23,026 nucleotides of DNA, from the IMG/VR virus record IMGVR_UViG_3300011114_000597, positions 1 through 23,026 of that record; one strand, given 5' to 3'. Position 1 is the first letter of the stretch, and every line of letters starts with the position of its first letter. This DNA is from a virus. The position numbers were made by a program, and so were the translations under genes. Below are positions 16,701 to 22,888 of this stretch, one piece after another. The notes under the pieces are model-generated. The model was not told the DNA's origin, searched no databases, and saw only the letters and a program-made list of their open reading frames with translations.

Positions 16701-17460
16701 TAAGGGACAAAAAGTTGTAACGGGTGAAGACCCTACGGCTAAAGCCAATGTTGACATGTTTAATGACCAGCTAAAGGAATCAAATAATTTCGTCAGATCT
16801 TGGAAATCAGATCTTCGCCCTCGCCTTATAAGCCTTGCTGGTATTTATCAGCAATGGAAAGGTGCAGGCCGAGGTTCACAAGGTTTTGCGCAACTTAATG
16901 ATTTTATGAGAAATATTTTTGGAATAAAAGGATTTGATGCCGAAGCGGCACCAAATTTTGATGCGGCAGCAAAAGACGCTATGTTGATTGCTATTGCAAG
17001 AACGAATGAATTTGCAAAATCAGCCCCCGCAACAGGTGGCGAAATGGCAATGGTAACCGTTCCTGACCCAGAAAAAAATCCTGATGCTCTGTATAAAAAC
17101 ATTACAGACGCAATAGGGTATGGAGATCTTGGTTACAAGAGGTCTTCTGAATTCATTAAAAATAAACCTCGTGATGTTTCTGTATTCAATATGAATTTTG
17201 GAGAAAACCCTGAAAATAATGCTGATTTGTTTAAAGAAAGAGCCAGAAAAGAAATTAAACCTTTTGCAGGTTCTAACCCTAAAGTACTTGAAAATATGGG
17301 GCTTGGAACTCCAAAAGAACCAGTTATTCAAGACGATAACACTGTTGCTATTCCCCCAAACACACCAAACAGGGAAGTTCTTAGAATAATCAGAGAAACG
17401 CCAAAAGGTGTTATGGTTATTCTCCCTGACGGGCGAGAAATCCAAGGCGAAAAGGAGTAA
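13771..17460 (+). CDS. large ejection-type virion protein with S74 and lytic transglycosylase-like domains
   Basis: 1229 residues from ATG 13771, one base after the GNAT stop. Residues 1-253: Gln/Ala/Gly-rich helical region starting 'KIPPEVMARYEAVNKRAEE'. Residues about 254-325: an S74 intramolecular chaperone/autoprotease core with 'SDERLK' (Ser254 and Lys259 match the catalytic dyad), 'IKFRYK' and 'IGLSAQNVEKHHPEAV'. Residues about 326-530: Gly-rich linkers, including 'GGLVGYAAGGM' and 'GGRAGYATDG'. Residues about 534-650: an SLT-like domain with 'YHGESGFNPLAEG' (Glu566 as likely catalytic acid) and 'SSYGIAQLHYG'. The rest is helical and Gly-rich linkers. It is probably ejected with DNA and locally opens peptidoglycan. 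S74 in mid-protein is unusual. Confidence 0.75.
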   Translation: MGGKTGTTSSTTKIPPEVMARYEAVNKRAEEVAAKPFQQYGTTPDQFVAQLNQQQKTGQAGMNQYANAAQPVLNQVQQGYTPEGFSQGVKGYMNPYLESAVASTRNQMQNVAGQQQAQMKGSAIGQGAFGGDRSNIGMGNLINQQNLALGQTIGGMESQGFQNAAQNYMSGLGQRGQTALAAQQAGLQGAQAQIGAGTLGQQTEQAGKTALYNQFLQEQAYPYQVAQFLANIAMGTGALSGSSTTTTQPMPFFSDERLKDDIEKIGKTFDGQDIIKFRYKGEDGPKQIGLSAQNVEKHHPEAVGLAKGYKTVDYDAATKDAAKRGHFEEGGLVSEGGAVGMQHMGQGFASGGGAYDPYDPYSIYNILSRQQGFFEGGERSHVPTARGLSGGIGKHGRVPEASLPVGRLMTPDSAPPIPESLLKQGLGTATDFADLATKGKDLYKFYKDLDKKEEARGGLVGYAAGGMPYDLDSDPKKLDIPDDTSKFKMPEQKHLPGAMQDPTMKAIMDMAKLASGFMKNGGRAGYATDGAVDESSPEYWKNYSIESAKRAGHKDPQFAAKVYHGESGFNPLAEGDDKSSYGIAQLHYGNTSKQFSKPGLGDEFTKQTGFDLRDPEVRKNPDVIRASIDWSNDYAAKNGWKPWTVARKLMGEGDLPAKNATPSADVGEGGLNPPKSQSMIDRLAESVGFSKSSAQDVKGKNREGPDSTDLLLSVLGGVGTMASSNSPYLGAALLQGLGGGAKTYAGLRGQSLERGLAQQGIDITGRTQGIQALKYLQDRFEPLMDATGSKIIGYRDLNGGEVSVEEYGRIMSSAANELNLSSSITGLGGAEKTSPSGTTEVGGEGLGGAGKVIEGGGTIDEGGLGSVGEKPVAEEKTVDLGEGKIVPLSYLSDPAVIQSTIEKLNRQLGVARGAQADVIKGEIEKLNNVQLQIASVANTIQTVYDPQTGQKIGITGVDYLKGLADAAESGTPGEFTYKGQKVVTGEDPTAKANVDMFNDQLKESNNFVRSWKSDLRPRLISLAGIYQQWKGAGRGSQGFAQLNDFMRNIFGIKGFDAEAAPNFDAAAKDAMLIAIARTNEFAKSAPATGGEMAMVTVPDPEKNPDALYKNITDAIGYGDLGYKRSSEFIKNKPRDVSVFNMNFGENPENNADLFKERARKEIKPFAGSNPKVLENMGLGTPKEPVIQDDNTVAIPPNTPNREVLRIIRETPKGVMVILPDGREIQGEKE
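14530..14740 (+). other. S74 chaperone/autoprotease domain inside the 13771 gene
   Basis: Codes for 'SDERLKDD' then 'GQDIIKFRYKGEDG', 'QIGLSAQNVEKHHPEAV' and 'YKTVDYDA'. In fibre and spike proteins this domain trimerises, folds the upstream shaft, and self-cleaves just before the serine. Here cleavage would fall between Phe253 and Ser254. The domain is about 70 residues, the short core form. Confidence 0.75.
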
Positions 17461-17463
17461 GTT

Positions 17464-19449
17464 ATGGTTGATCAAAACGATGACGCAAAAAATCAAACTT
17501 GGCCTGAATACCTTAAGGAAACTTGGAGCAACATAGGGCCATCTGCAAAAAAATATGGTGAAGGTCTTGTTCAAGGGCTAGATCCTAGAAATCTTCCTCA
17601 AACAATTGAGGGATTGGGCACTCTTGGCCGCGGAGCTATATATAATTTTTTGGGAGATGATTACTTGCCTTCTAATGCAGGCAAGCCCATGCCTGAAACA
17701 GCAGTTACACCTATTCAGAAGATGCAAGCACGTCGTCAAGGTTATGGCGAAAATCTTGCTCAAATTGAACAAGAAAGAGCCCTTGCATCAGATGTTGGCA
17801 AGGGTCTTCCACCTGTTTTCAAATATACAATGGATGGAGGATATCAGGGGGGTGATCCTGAAAAATGGAAAGAATTTAGCCAACGTTTTAAAGAAGATCC
17901 TATAGGAACAGCATCTCTTGCCGCGTTGCCTCTCAGCGGGTTTGGCGGAACGCTGTCTAAAGTTGCTGGCACAACAAGCCGCGTTGCTGAAGCCGCTAAT
18001 CTTCCAAACGTGGCTAAAGCATTGGATGTTGCAAGGAAGGCAGGAAATGTTGCAGAAGCAACAAAATACGCGGACCCTGCAACTTCTGCTATTGGGCTTA
18101 CTTCCTTAGGGGGTAAAGGGCTTGTTAACGCAGCTTCAAGCCTATCTGGTGTTGACGATTTTGGAGCAATCAAAGATCTGTTTGCCCAAACAGGTGATAA
18201 TGCACCTAAACTTCGCGAAGTTTTTAAACAGTATGCATCTGGCAGAGGTGACCCTCAAGGACTCATGCAAAATGTGAACAGTTGGGTTAAAGAATACCGC
18301 CAAAACAAAATCAACGAATGGGCGTCAAAAAAACAAAATCTTGCTAATCAAGACATTCCTTTAACAGATGTTTTAATGAAGACATCAGATGAGATCCAAG
18401 CTCTGGGGGATCCAGCTTATAAATTGTCTCCTAAAGCACAATCTGCTCTTGATTTTTTAGTTGGAACAAAAGATCCAAAAACAGGTGCAACAATAAATGA
18501 AGGTTTGTTTCAGAAAATGCATCAAATTGATGCGTTGCCTCCTGGGCATCCTGAAAAAAACTTGTTGAGCTTAGATAAACAAAAACAACAATTGTGGGAT
18601 CTTATTACTGAAAACAAAACAGCAAACCCCACATTATCTGATGCATTGGTTCCAATTCATACTGAACTTGTAAAATCTTTGACCAAATACGGGGATCCCG
18701 ATTACGCAAAATTAATGCAAGAATTCCAAGACATCCAAAGTGAAATGGGTGGGATTACAGCCGCAACAGGTTCTAAAATGAACCAAGTTGCTCAATATAA
18801 ACGCATAATGAGTAGCAGAAGAAACCCTGTTGGAAAAAGTTATCTTGACCTTATGTCTGAGCAAAACCCTGAAATAGGAGCCGCTCTTCTTGGCGCATCT
18901 TCACCTTCTAAAGTTTTCAAAGGTGGCATAGAAGATTTTGCTTTGCCAGTGGGAGCTGGTTTTGCATTTGCGCAAGGTCAACCATTGTTAGGTGCAGCGG
19001 CATTGGCTGGCCAGACAAGTAAATTTGCTCTTGGATCTCCTGGTTTGACAACAGGAGCCGCCAAGACGCTTGGCGCAATGGACAGGAATCTTCTTACAGG
19101 ATCCGCAAAAAGCCTAGCTTCCGCCGTTCCTACCGCGGCGCGTGCAATAACTCCTTTTCAATCAAATTTAGACTCTGCTTATAATCGGCTTGTTGATAAA
19201 AAAGCAGAAGAAGAGGCTGGAAATCAAATTGAAGAGCTATACAATAAACAACAGAACGCTCGAGGCGGTCGTATTGACAGAGCCTCCGGCGGTCGCACCA
19301 TGTCAAAAGATTCTGTTGCCAAGGCAATGGCCTTGATCGCAATGGCCGATCGTATTAAAAAAGAGCAAGGCAAGGACACGTCGTCTTTGCTGAATCTTGA
19401 TGACACAACCGTTGCGAAAGCACTGGCTGTCGCTAACAGAGGGATCTAA
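17464..19449 (+). CDS. large internal virion / ejection-type protein
   Basis: 661 residues, starting three bases after the stop of the large S74/SLT gene. Mostly helical; N-terminal part polar (WPEYLKETWSNIGPSAKKYG), then an Ala/Gly-rich stretch (SLAALPLSGFGGTLSKVAG), a charged middle and a hydrophobic Ala/Gly-rich segment at about residues 494-530 (GAGFAFAQGQPLLGAAALAG) that could insert in a membrane. The C-terminus carries 'ARGGRIDRASGGRT' followed by 'DSVAKAMALIAMADRIKKEQG' and 'LNLDDTTVAKALAVANR', which I recall as a recurring ending in environmental podovirus internal proteins. By size, order and composition it resembles one of the P22/T7 ejection proteins. The DNA is clearly AT-richer than the nozzle gene. 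No enzymatic motif is visible. Confidence 0.6.
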   Translation: MVDQNDDAKNQTWPEYLKETWSNIGPSAKKYGEGLVQGLDPRNLPQTIEGLGTLGRGAIYNFLGDDYLPSNAGKPMPETAVTPIQKMQARRQGYGENLAQIEQERALASDVGKGLPPVFKYTMDGGYQGGDPEKWKEFSQRFKEDPIGTASLAALPLSGFGGTLSKVAGTTSRVAEAANLPNVAKALDVARKAGNVAEATKYADPATSAIGLTSLGGKGLVNAASSLSGVDDFGAIKDLFAQTGDNAPKLREVFKQYASGRGDPQGLMQNVNSWVKEYRQNKINEWASKKQNLANQDIPLTDVLMKTSDEIQALGDPAYKLSPKAQSALDFLVGTKDPKTGATINEGLFQKMHQIDALPPGHPEKNLLSLDKQKQQLWDLITENKTANPTLSDALVPIHTELVKSLTKYGDPDYAKLMQEFQDIQSEMGGITAATGSKMNQVAQYKRIMSSRRNPVGKSYLDLMSEQNPEIGAALLGASSPSKVFKGGIEDFALPVGAGFAFAQGQPLLGAAALAGQTSKFALGSPGLTTGAAKTLGAMDRNLLTGSAKSLASAVPTAARAITPFQSNLDSAYNRLVDKKAEEEAGNQIEELYNKQQNARGGRIDRASGGRTMSKDSVAKAMALIAMADRIKKEQGKDTSSLLNLDDTTVAKALAVANRGI

Positions 19450-19450
19450 A

Positions 19451-19621
19451 ATGGAAATTACTTTGAAGCTCAACGTTAACGCCGTGAACGTCGTATTGTC
19501 AGCCCTCGCTAGGGCTCCCTACGGGGACGTAGCAGACGTGATCACCTTAATCAGGGACCAAGCCGCCCCACAGGTAGAAGCGGCCTCTAAGGCCGCTCCT
19601 GAGCCTGTTAAAGAGGATTAA
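19451..19621 (+). CDS. 56-residue conserved-type small protein at end of late operon
   Basis: The ATG at 19451 lies one base after the upstream stop. The product has an N-terminal 'MEITLKLNVNAVNVVLSALA' strand-helix, then 'PYGDVADVITLIRDQAA' and an Ala/Pro/Glu-rich tail. Short proteins of this type ('E..LKL.V..VN..L..L...PY..V') are common as the last gene of structural operons in such phages; function unknown. The gene is notable for its dense inverted repeats and for sharing its stop bases TTAA with the convergent gene on the other strand. Confidence 0.6.
   Translation: MEITLKLNVNAVNVVLSALARAPYGDVADVITLIRDQAAPQVEAASKAAPEPVKED
19501..19601. other. cluster of three hairpins near transcript end
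   Basis: Three inverted repeats in about 100 bases: AGCCCT-CGCT-AGGGCT at 19501-19516; TCCC-TACG-GGGA at 19516-19527, whose RNA form has a C(UACG)G tetraloop of the extra-stable UNCG class; and AGCGGCC-TCTAA-GGCCGCT at 19579-19597, with CAGG (19571-19574) and CCTG (19598-19601) as a possible outer extension. None is followed by a T-run on either strand, so these are not standard intrinsic terminators. They could slow polymerase or protect the 3' end of both convergent transcripts. Confidence 0.45.
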
Positions 19622-19956
19622 AATTTGTCGTAAGACAGATTGCGAACGACATAGCCATTTTTCTTGTGAGAGAATCTGGCTATGTCAAAAGAATCAAACT
19701 GATCAGACAAAAACATCACCATCATGGCGAAGATCAAGCCGTCGCCATAATGCCCGACTACATCTTTGACGGGGTTGAAATCTTCCATCTTCCTCGAGAT
19801 CTTTTTCTCAAACATTCCAATGTTATCGTCTTCCGTCAAATTGTCGAACATCGGCATATCGCAGACGTAGACGATACTTTCCGCTAAATCGTCCAGTGGT
19901 GATGTATCAAATTTCAAACTCGGGTTGGGTACAAATACCCTGTTGTATTTTACCAT
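19618..19956 (-). CDS. unknown 112-residue protein
   Basis: Last gene of the leftward operon. Its stop codon (bases 19618-19620) overlaps the stop of the opposing gene (19619-19621). The protein is acidic to neutral, starts 'MVKYNRVFVPNPSLKFDTSP', and has a hydrophobic helix-like piece 'DGLIFAMMVMFLSDQF' near the middle-to-end and a basic C-terminus (SHKKNGYVVRNLSYDKF). No motif is recognised. It overlaps the upstream gene by seven bases, so the two are likely co-translated. Confidence 0.65.
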   Translation of the reverse strand: MVKYNRVFVPNPSLKFDTSPLDDLAESIVYVCDMPMFDNLTEDDNIGMFEKKISRKMEDFNPVKDVVGHYGDGLIFAMMVMFLSDQFDSFDIARFSHKKNGYVVRNLSYDKF

Positions 19957-20228
19957 TTCATCAACTTCCTGTTCATTTCGTATTGTTCTTCAAGCGTTCG
20001 GGACGTGCTAGATGGGCCGTATCTGAGATGCCCCACCAACATATTAAGGAATATTCTTGCTTCAGATATGAGTGCTTTGTTCTTCTTTTCAGGGACGTTT
20101 AACACTAGGCTCTCAATCATATCCACGCAACGAGATATTATCTGTTCATCTCCTTTTAATTTCTCAGAGTATTTGTTTTTAAGTAAAAAATTTATCGCCC
20201 ATATGGTGTCTTCGTCTAGCTCTATCAT
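19950..20228 (-). CDS. unknown 92-residue helical protein
   Basis: Starts at ATG 20228 after the purine-rich ribosome site AAAGAGGAAAATAAA. The sequence is helical and charged (MIELDEDTIWAINFLLKNKY, 'ISRCVDMIESLVLNVPEKKNK', 'EARIFLNMLVGHLRYGPSS', 'RTLEEQYEMNRKLMKW'). No membrane segment or catalytic motif. Overlaps the downstream gene start by seven bases. Not recognised; an accessory or host-takeover protein is possible from the location only. Confidence 0.65.
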   Translation of the reverse strand: MIELDEDTIWAINFLLKNKYSEKLKGDEQIISRCVDMIESLVLNVPEKKNKALISEARIFLNMLVGHLRYGPSSTSRTLEEQYEMNRKLMKW

Positions 20229-20249
20229 TTTATTTTCCTCTTTTTGTGG

Positions 20250-20843
20250 TTAATATTGATTTTCAACAGATATTGAAACATTTTTTACAGTTCTTTTTTT
20301 CAAATTTAAAATCTCCTTTGCTCTCTTTATCGCTTTGTCTGGATGCCCCTGATGGATATGCAAGAGGCTCTTGCAAATCTGTATTTGGTTCAAGGTTTTT
20401 CTAGCAACTTCAGCAGCAAATGCTTCCATTGACCCAGGCACTGGGTTCAAATTAAACGTCTCCTCTTTTATTAAAGTCTCAAGATATCCCGCGTAGACGC
20501 GGATAACATCTGGCAACTCTTCCAACTCGTCAACCATTGATAGTTTCATAGCAGTTTCAATTATATTTCGGCCCTTTTTAACATTAATAGTTTCAAACTC
20601 CGGTGCGGGATTTTTGTTGTAAACCTTTTCTTCAACCACAAATGGCAAAAAACCATCCGCCTCGTTCTGTGCTAATATAAATGCATCTTCTGCTTCTTTC
20701 TTCTTTCTCCGCATTGTGTTTTTCTCATTGATGGACTTTATGGTTTTAATTTGGTCCTCAATCTCGCGGGAAAAATTATTCGCTGACTTTTGAAACGCCA
20801 TACATATCTCAAGCCGTGCAAGTTCTCGTTTTTCTTTTGACAT
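20250..20843 (-). CDS. unknown 197-residue helical protein
   Basis: Starts at ATG 20843 behind AGGAAAGGAAAA. The first 60 residues are highly charged and predicted helical (ELARLEICMAFQKSANN, 'MRRKKKEAEDAFILAQNEAD'), consistent with a coiled coil. The middle contains two similar short segments, 'NKNPAPEFETINVKKG' and 'FNLNPVPGSMEAFAAE', and the end is basic (KAIKRAKEILNLKKRT). No known domain is seen. With the next two genes it forms an AT-rich trio whose spacing differs from the tightly linked array upstream, so it may have a different origin. Confidence 0.65.
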   Translation of the reverse strand: MSKEKRELARLEICMAFQKSANNFSREIEDQIKTIKSINEKNTMRRKKKEAEDAFILAQNEADGFLPFVVEEKVYNKNPAPEFETINVKKGRNIIETAMKLSMVDELEELPDVIRVYAGYLETLIKEETFNLNPVPGSMEAFAAEVARKTLNQIQICKSLLHIHQGHPDKAIKRAKEILNLKKRTVKNVSISVENQY

Positions 20844-20846
20844 AAC

Positions 20847-21080
20847 TCAATTTTCCTTTCCTATTTCTACAAAAACAGGCGTTCCCGCCCCAACCCACGC
20901 TCCAGTGACATTATATTCCATGTATTCAATTGCATCATGATGATCCATGCCGTCCCGTTTCATCAGGATCTCGATGCACTTGTCGTAATCATATACCGCT
21001 ACATCTTGATTGAATTGCCGCCCCATACCAATCAGGGCTTCTTCGAATCCGTCCGCTAATAATGCTTCGTCAGTCATCAT
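20847..21080 (-). CDS. small conserved phage protein
   Basis: 77 residues; ATG at 21080 or, one codon later, 21077, with GGAGAAAGA directly upstream. It contains 'LLADGFEEALIGMGRQFN' and 'VAVYDYDKCIEILMKRDGM' followed by 'DAIEYMEYNVTGAWVGAGTPVFVE'. I recognise this pattern as a small protein found in many phages of different hosts, where it is encoded in early or accessory regions, but no function is established. It is the best conserved-looking member of the leftward operon. Confidence 0.75.
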   Translation of the reverse strand: MMTDEALLADGFEEALIGMGRQFNQDVAVYDYDKCIEILMKRDGMDHHDAIEYMEYNVTGAWVGAGTPVFVEIGKEN

Positions 21081-21089
21081 TCTTTCTCC

Positions 21090-21281
21090 TTACTCCGCCG
21101 TTCTGCGCCAAGGCTTGTGCGGCCCAACCCATATTAAACTTAATGCTTTTTCAGTCGCTTCTTCATTTGTTAAAGCAGCCTCACAAAAAAAATGCATCAT
21201 TTGTTTGTAAAGTTTTTTCAATTCTTCAAATTCAGCAGCCAATCTTTTTCCTTCCGGCGTCTTGTCTATGATGTCAGTCAT
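21090..21281 (-). CDS. small helical protein of the mini-gene array
   Basis: 63 residues from ATG 21281, which overlaps the upstream stop as TGATG. The sequence is helical with 'TPEGKRLAAEFEELKKLYKQMM' and a Trp-containing end (SLIWVGPHKPWRRTAE). Its stop codon TAA lies before the linker GGAGAAAGAATGATG, so unlike its neighbours it does not end in KEKE. Function unknown; no family recognised. Confidence 0.6.
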   Translation of the reverse strand: MTDIIDKTPEGKRLAAEFEELKKLYKQMMHFFCEAALTNEEATEKALSLIWVGPHKPWRRTAE

Positions 21282-21484
21282 CACTCTTTCTCCTTCAGCG
21301 CGGCGCGAGCAATTTTTGGTATTTCATAAGCGTTGCTGTAATCGCCGTATAAATCAAAATCAGCAATGCGTTCCAACGCTTCCTGAAACCGCTCAATCTC
21401 GTCATACATCAACTTTGCATCCGAGGCTTTGACGTATGATTTGCCATCAATAATTACGCAGTTCAACCTTTCAAAAATCTCCAT
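21281..21484 (-). CDS. small coiled-coil protein, array paralog
   Basis: 67 residues from ATG 21484; GGTGGGGGTGAG upstream serves as ribosome site. It begins 'MEIFERLNCVIIDGKSYVKA', then 'AKLMYDEIERFQEALERIADF' and ends 'IPKIARAALKEKE'. The ending, 'AL.RIA' then 'KIA..AL.KEKE', is shared with the gene at 22888-23025, and the start resembles the 'DIVERLR ... EIE.LR' genes nearby. The last codons overlap the ribosome site and start of the next gene. Function unknown. Confidence 0.65.
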   Translation of the reverse strand: MEIFERLNCVIIDGKSYVKASDAKLMYDEIERFQEALERIADFDLYGDYSNAYEIPKIARAALKEKE

Positions 21485-21487
21485 CAC

Positions 21488-21667
21488 TCACCCCCACCAA
21501 AATACAAAGAACCAAACCAAGAACACGATCAAAGGAAACATCATTACCGTCACCGTTTTTACGTTCACGTCGTAGTCATTGTAGGTGAAGTAAAACGGGG
21601 AACCCGCCATCCAGATAATCGCAAACGCCAATAGCTTGAGCGTCCACACGTCGCTTATTGTATCCAT
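21488..21667 (-). CDS. small two-helix membrane protein
   Basis: 59 residues from ATG 21667, overlapping the upstream stop as TGATG, with the linker ribosome site GGAGAAAGAG. It has two hydrophobic segments: 'LKLLAFAIIWMAGSPFYF' and 'MMFPLIVFLVWFFVFWWG', separated by 'TYNDYDVNVKTVTV'. It ends in the second membrane helix without a hydrophilic tail. It is paired with another small membrane protein directly upstream. An inner-membrane effector such as a superinfection-exclusion or host-modifying protein is possible, but nothing specific is visible. Confidence 0.6.
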   Translation of the reverse strand: MDTISDVWTLKLLAFAIIWMAGSPFYFTYNDYDVNVKTVTVMMFPLIVFLVWFFVFWWG

Positions 21668-21813
21668 CACTCTTTCTCCTTAAATTTTCTGTATTCCCAA
21701 AGCCACTTAAACACAGAAAAAAATATCGCGGCGACAAAGACCACAACAATCAAACCGATAACCAAAAATAGTTCAGCAAAAAACTTTGCCATCCAAAACC
21801 AAATTTCATCCAT
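21667..21813 (-). CDS. 48-residue single-pass membrane protein
   Basis: A gene too short for usual cut-offs: ATG at 21813, stop TGA at 21667-21669. The product is MDEIWFWMAKFF followed by a long hydrophobic helix (AELFLVIGLIVVVFVAAIFF) and a short basic/aromatic tail ending 'WLWEYRKFKEKE'. The end is encoded by the recurring linker that also gives the ribosome site and start of the next gene. The gap to the previous gene is three bases. The tight fit with both neighbours and the shared linker support that it is real. Function unknown. Confidence 0.6.
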   Translation of the reverse strand: MDEIWFWMAKFFAELFLVIGLIVVVFVAAIFFSVFKWLWEYRKFKEKE

Positions 21814-21816
21814 CAC

Positions 21817-22047
21817 TCAGTTCCCATCCAAGTTATCACCACGATCATCAAGGCGCGGGCCATCATCGTACAATGTGGCACGGGCGACCTCTTTCTTTAA
21901 CCGATTGATCTCTTTTATAAAAACATCCATCAGTTCAAACGCTAGTTGCTTGTCTTTCCTCAGTTGCTCGATCTCGGCGGCAGCTTCATGGGAAATGTAA
22001 TCAAACGGAGGCTCGTTATGCTCCCGCAGACGTTCAACGATATCCAT
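21817..22047 (-). CDS. small coiled-coil protein of the DIVERLR type
   Basis: 76 residues if started at ATG 22047, behind AAGGAAC; an upstream in-frame start at 22083 would overlap the previous gene more and lacks a good site. The protein begins 'MDIVERLREHNEPPFDYISH', then 'AAAEIEQLRKDKQLAFELMD' and 'INRLKKEVAR', and ends in an Asp/Gly-rich tail. 'DIVERLR ... AA.EIE.LR' is a pattern I know from small phage proteins of unknown function and is shared with the gene at 22177-22344. It overlaps the upstream gene by 14 bases. Confidence 0.65.
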   Translation of the reverse strand: MDIVERLREHNEPPFDYISHEAAAEIEQLRKDKQLAFELMDVFIKEINRLKKEVARATLYDDGPRLDDRGDNLDGN

Positions 22048-22177
22048 CACGAAGTTCCTTTTTAATTTCTCTTTTGACGGCATTGCGCTCTGCGCTCCAG
22101 AATACTTTCTTCCAGTCTTTCAGATGGTCCCACCACTGCGGTGCAGATGTGAGGATGCCTTTCTTTTTTGTTGCCAT
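22034..22177 (-). CDS. 47-residue basic protein (KKGILTSAPQWW type)
   Basis: ATG 22177 overlaps the previous stop (TGATG); stop TGA at 22034-22036. The product begins 'MATKKKGILTSAPQWWDHLK', continues 'DWKKVFWSAERNAVKREIKK' and ends 'LRDGYR'. The 'KKGIL...P.WW.HL' start and 'ERNA.K..IK' end match a short basic protein I recall from phages of rhizobia and related alphaproteobacteria, usually near other small early genes. The pattern supports an alphaproteobacterial host but does not prove it. Function unknown; aromatic and Lys/Arg content would allow nucleic-acid binding. Confidence 0.7.
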   Translation of the reverse strand: MATKKKGILTSAPQWWDHLKDWKKVFWSAERNAVKREIKKELRDGYR

Positions 22178-22344
22178 CACTCTTTCTCCCTCAATGCGGC
22201 ATCGTATCCATCATCCCGCTGTAGCCCTATGTTCTCTGACAGTTCTTTTAATGCTTTACGCAGCTTCTCGATCTCGTCAGCCGCTTCTTGCCACGGCCCC
22301 ATAAAATTAAGAACGCGCAACCTATCTACAATATCTTCCATCAT
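22177..22344 (-). CDS. 55-residue coiled-coil protein, DIVDRLR type
   Basis: Starts at ATG 22344 (a second ATG follows at 22341), overlapping the previous stop TAA as TAATG; stop TGA at 22177-22179. The protein reads 'MMEDIVDRLRVLNFMGPWQE', then 'AADEIEKLRKALKELSENIG' and ends 'AALREKE'. It is a paralog of the gene at 21817-22047 by the shared 'DIV.RLR' start and 'AA.EIE.LRK' helix. The linker at its 3' end supplies the ribosome site of the next gene. Confidence 0.68.
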   Translation of the reverse strand: MMEDIVDRLRVLNFMGPWQEAADEIEKLRKALKELSENIGLQRDDGYDAALREKE

Positions 22345-22607
22345 TATTTCTCCTTCAATGCGGCAACAACCACTTCATAAGATAAACGTAACTCTTTTAG
22401 TTCTTCCCGCAGTCTTAAAACTTCAGCTTGCAACCTGTCGCATTCAGTTTTGGCGTAATCAAACCACATCTGAAGGTCCGAGTTAGCTAACCTCGTATTT
22501 TTGATTTGCTTTTCCAATTCAAAAATCAAATCGTCAATAGTGTCACCATGGCCTGTCGCCAGTCCACATCGGATCATCATTTGAGCTAATTTTTCAGTAG
22601 CATCCAT
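22344..22607 (-). CDS. coiled-coil protein
   Basis: 87 residues from ATG 22607, overlapping the upstream stop TGA as TGATG, with GAGGAGCG as ribosome site. The N-terminus is helical ('MDATEKLAQMMIRCGLATGH'), followed by a long charged coiled coil ('DDLIFELEKQIKNTRLANSD', 'ECDRLQAEVLRLREELKELR') and the ending 'VVVAALKEK'. A soluble oligomeric protein is likely. It belongs to the same linker-joined array as its neighbours. No specific function can be given. Confidence 0.65.
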   Translation of the reverse strand: MDATEKLAQMMIRCGLATGHGDTIDDLIFELEKQIKNTRLANSDLQMWFDYAKTECDRLQAEVLRLREELKELRLSYEVVVAALKEK

Positions 22608-22888
22608 CACCGCTCCTCACCTACTGGCTCATTATATTTAGCCATGATCATTTCAATTTGAAACATGATCCACTCATACGCCTTTAAACTATTCTCAAAT
22701 TTTGGGTGATTGTAAATAAACTCAAGGAAATCCAATAGCTCCTTGATCATTTCAACGGCTATTTTCTGCTTAGTTCTTAACAGATCAATCTCATCAATCG
22801 CTGGCAAGAACACGTCAGAATAATCGTTGCCAAACGTCATCAGCAGGTCGTTGCTCCGCTTCAGGGTCACAATGATATCTTCATCCAT
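22607..22888 (-). CDS. small helical protein, array member
   Basis: 93 residues from ATG 22888, overlapping the upstream stop as TGATG; ribosome site GGAGAAAGAG. The sequence 'MDEDIIVTLKRSNDLLMTFG' then 'AIDEIDLLRTKQKIAVEMIK' has the same plan as the 'DIV.RLR ... EIE.LR' paralogs, with weaker identity. The C-terminal part is hydrophobic-helical ('LLDFLEFIYNHPKFENSLKA', 'EWIMFQIEMIMAKY') and ends with 'VGEER'. Function unknown. Confidence 0.65.
   Translation of the reverse strand: MDEDIIVTLKRSNDLLMTFGNDYSDVFLPAIDEIDLLRTKQKIAVEMIKELLDFLEFIYNHPKFENSLKAYEWIMFQIEMIMAKYNEPVGEER

Noticed and set aside
19579-19597. Intrinsic terminator at the AGCGGCC-TCTAA-GGCCGCT hairpin.
   Set aside because: No T-run follows the stem on either strand and it lies inside a coding sequence, so it is only reported as a hairpin.
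22074-22486. Plus-strand open frames of 76 and 120 residues across the leftward mini-genes.
   Set aside because: They read the antisense of a dense set of small overlapping genes with good ribosome sites; composition is Cys/Ser/Arg-rich and shows no motif.
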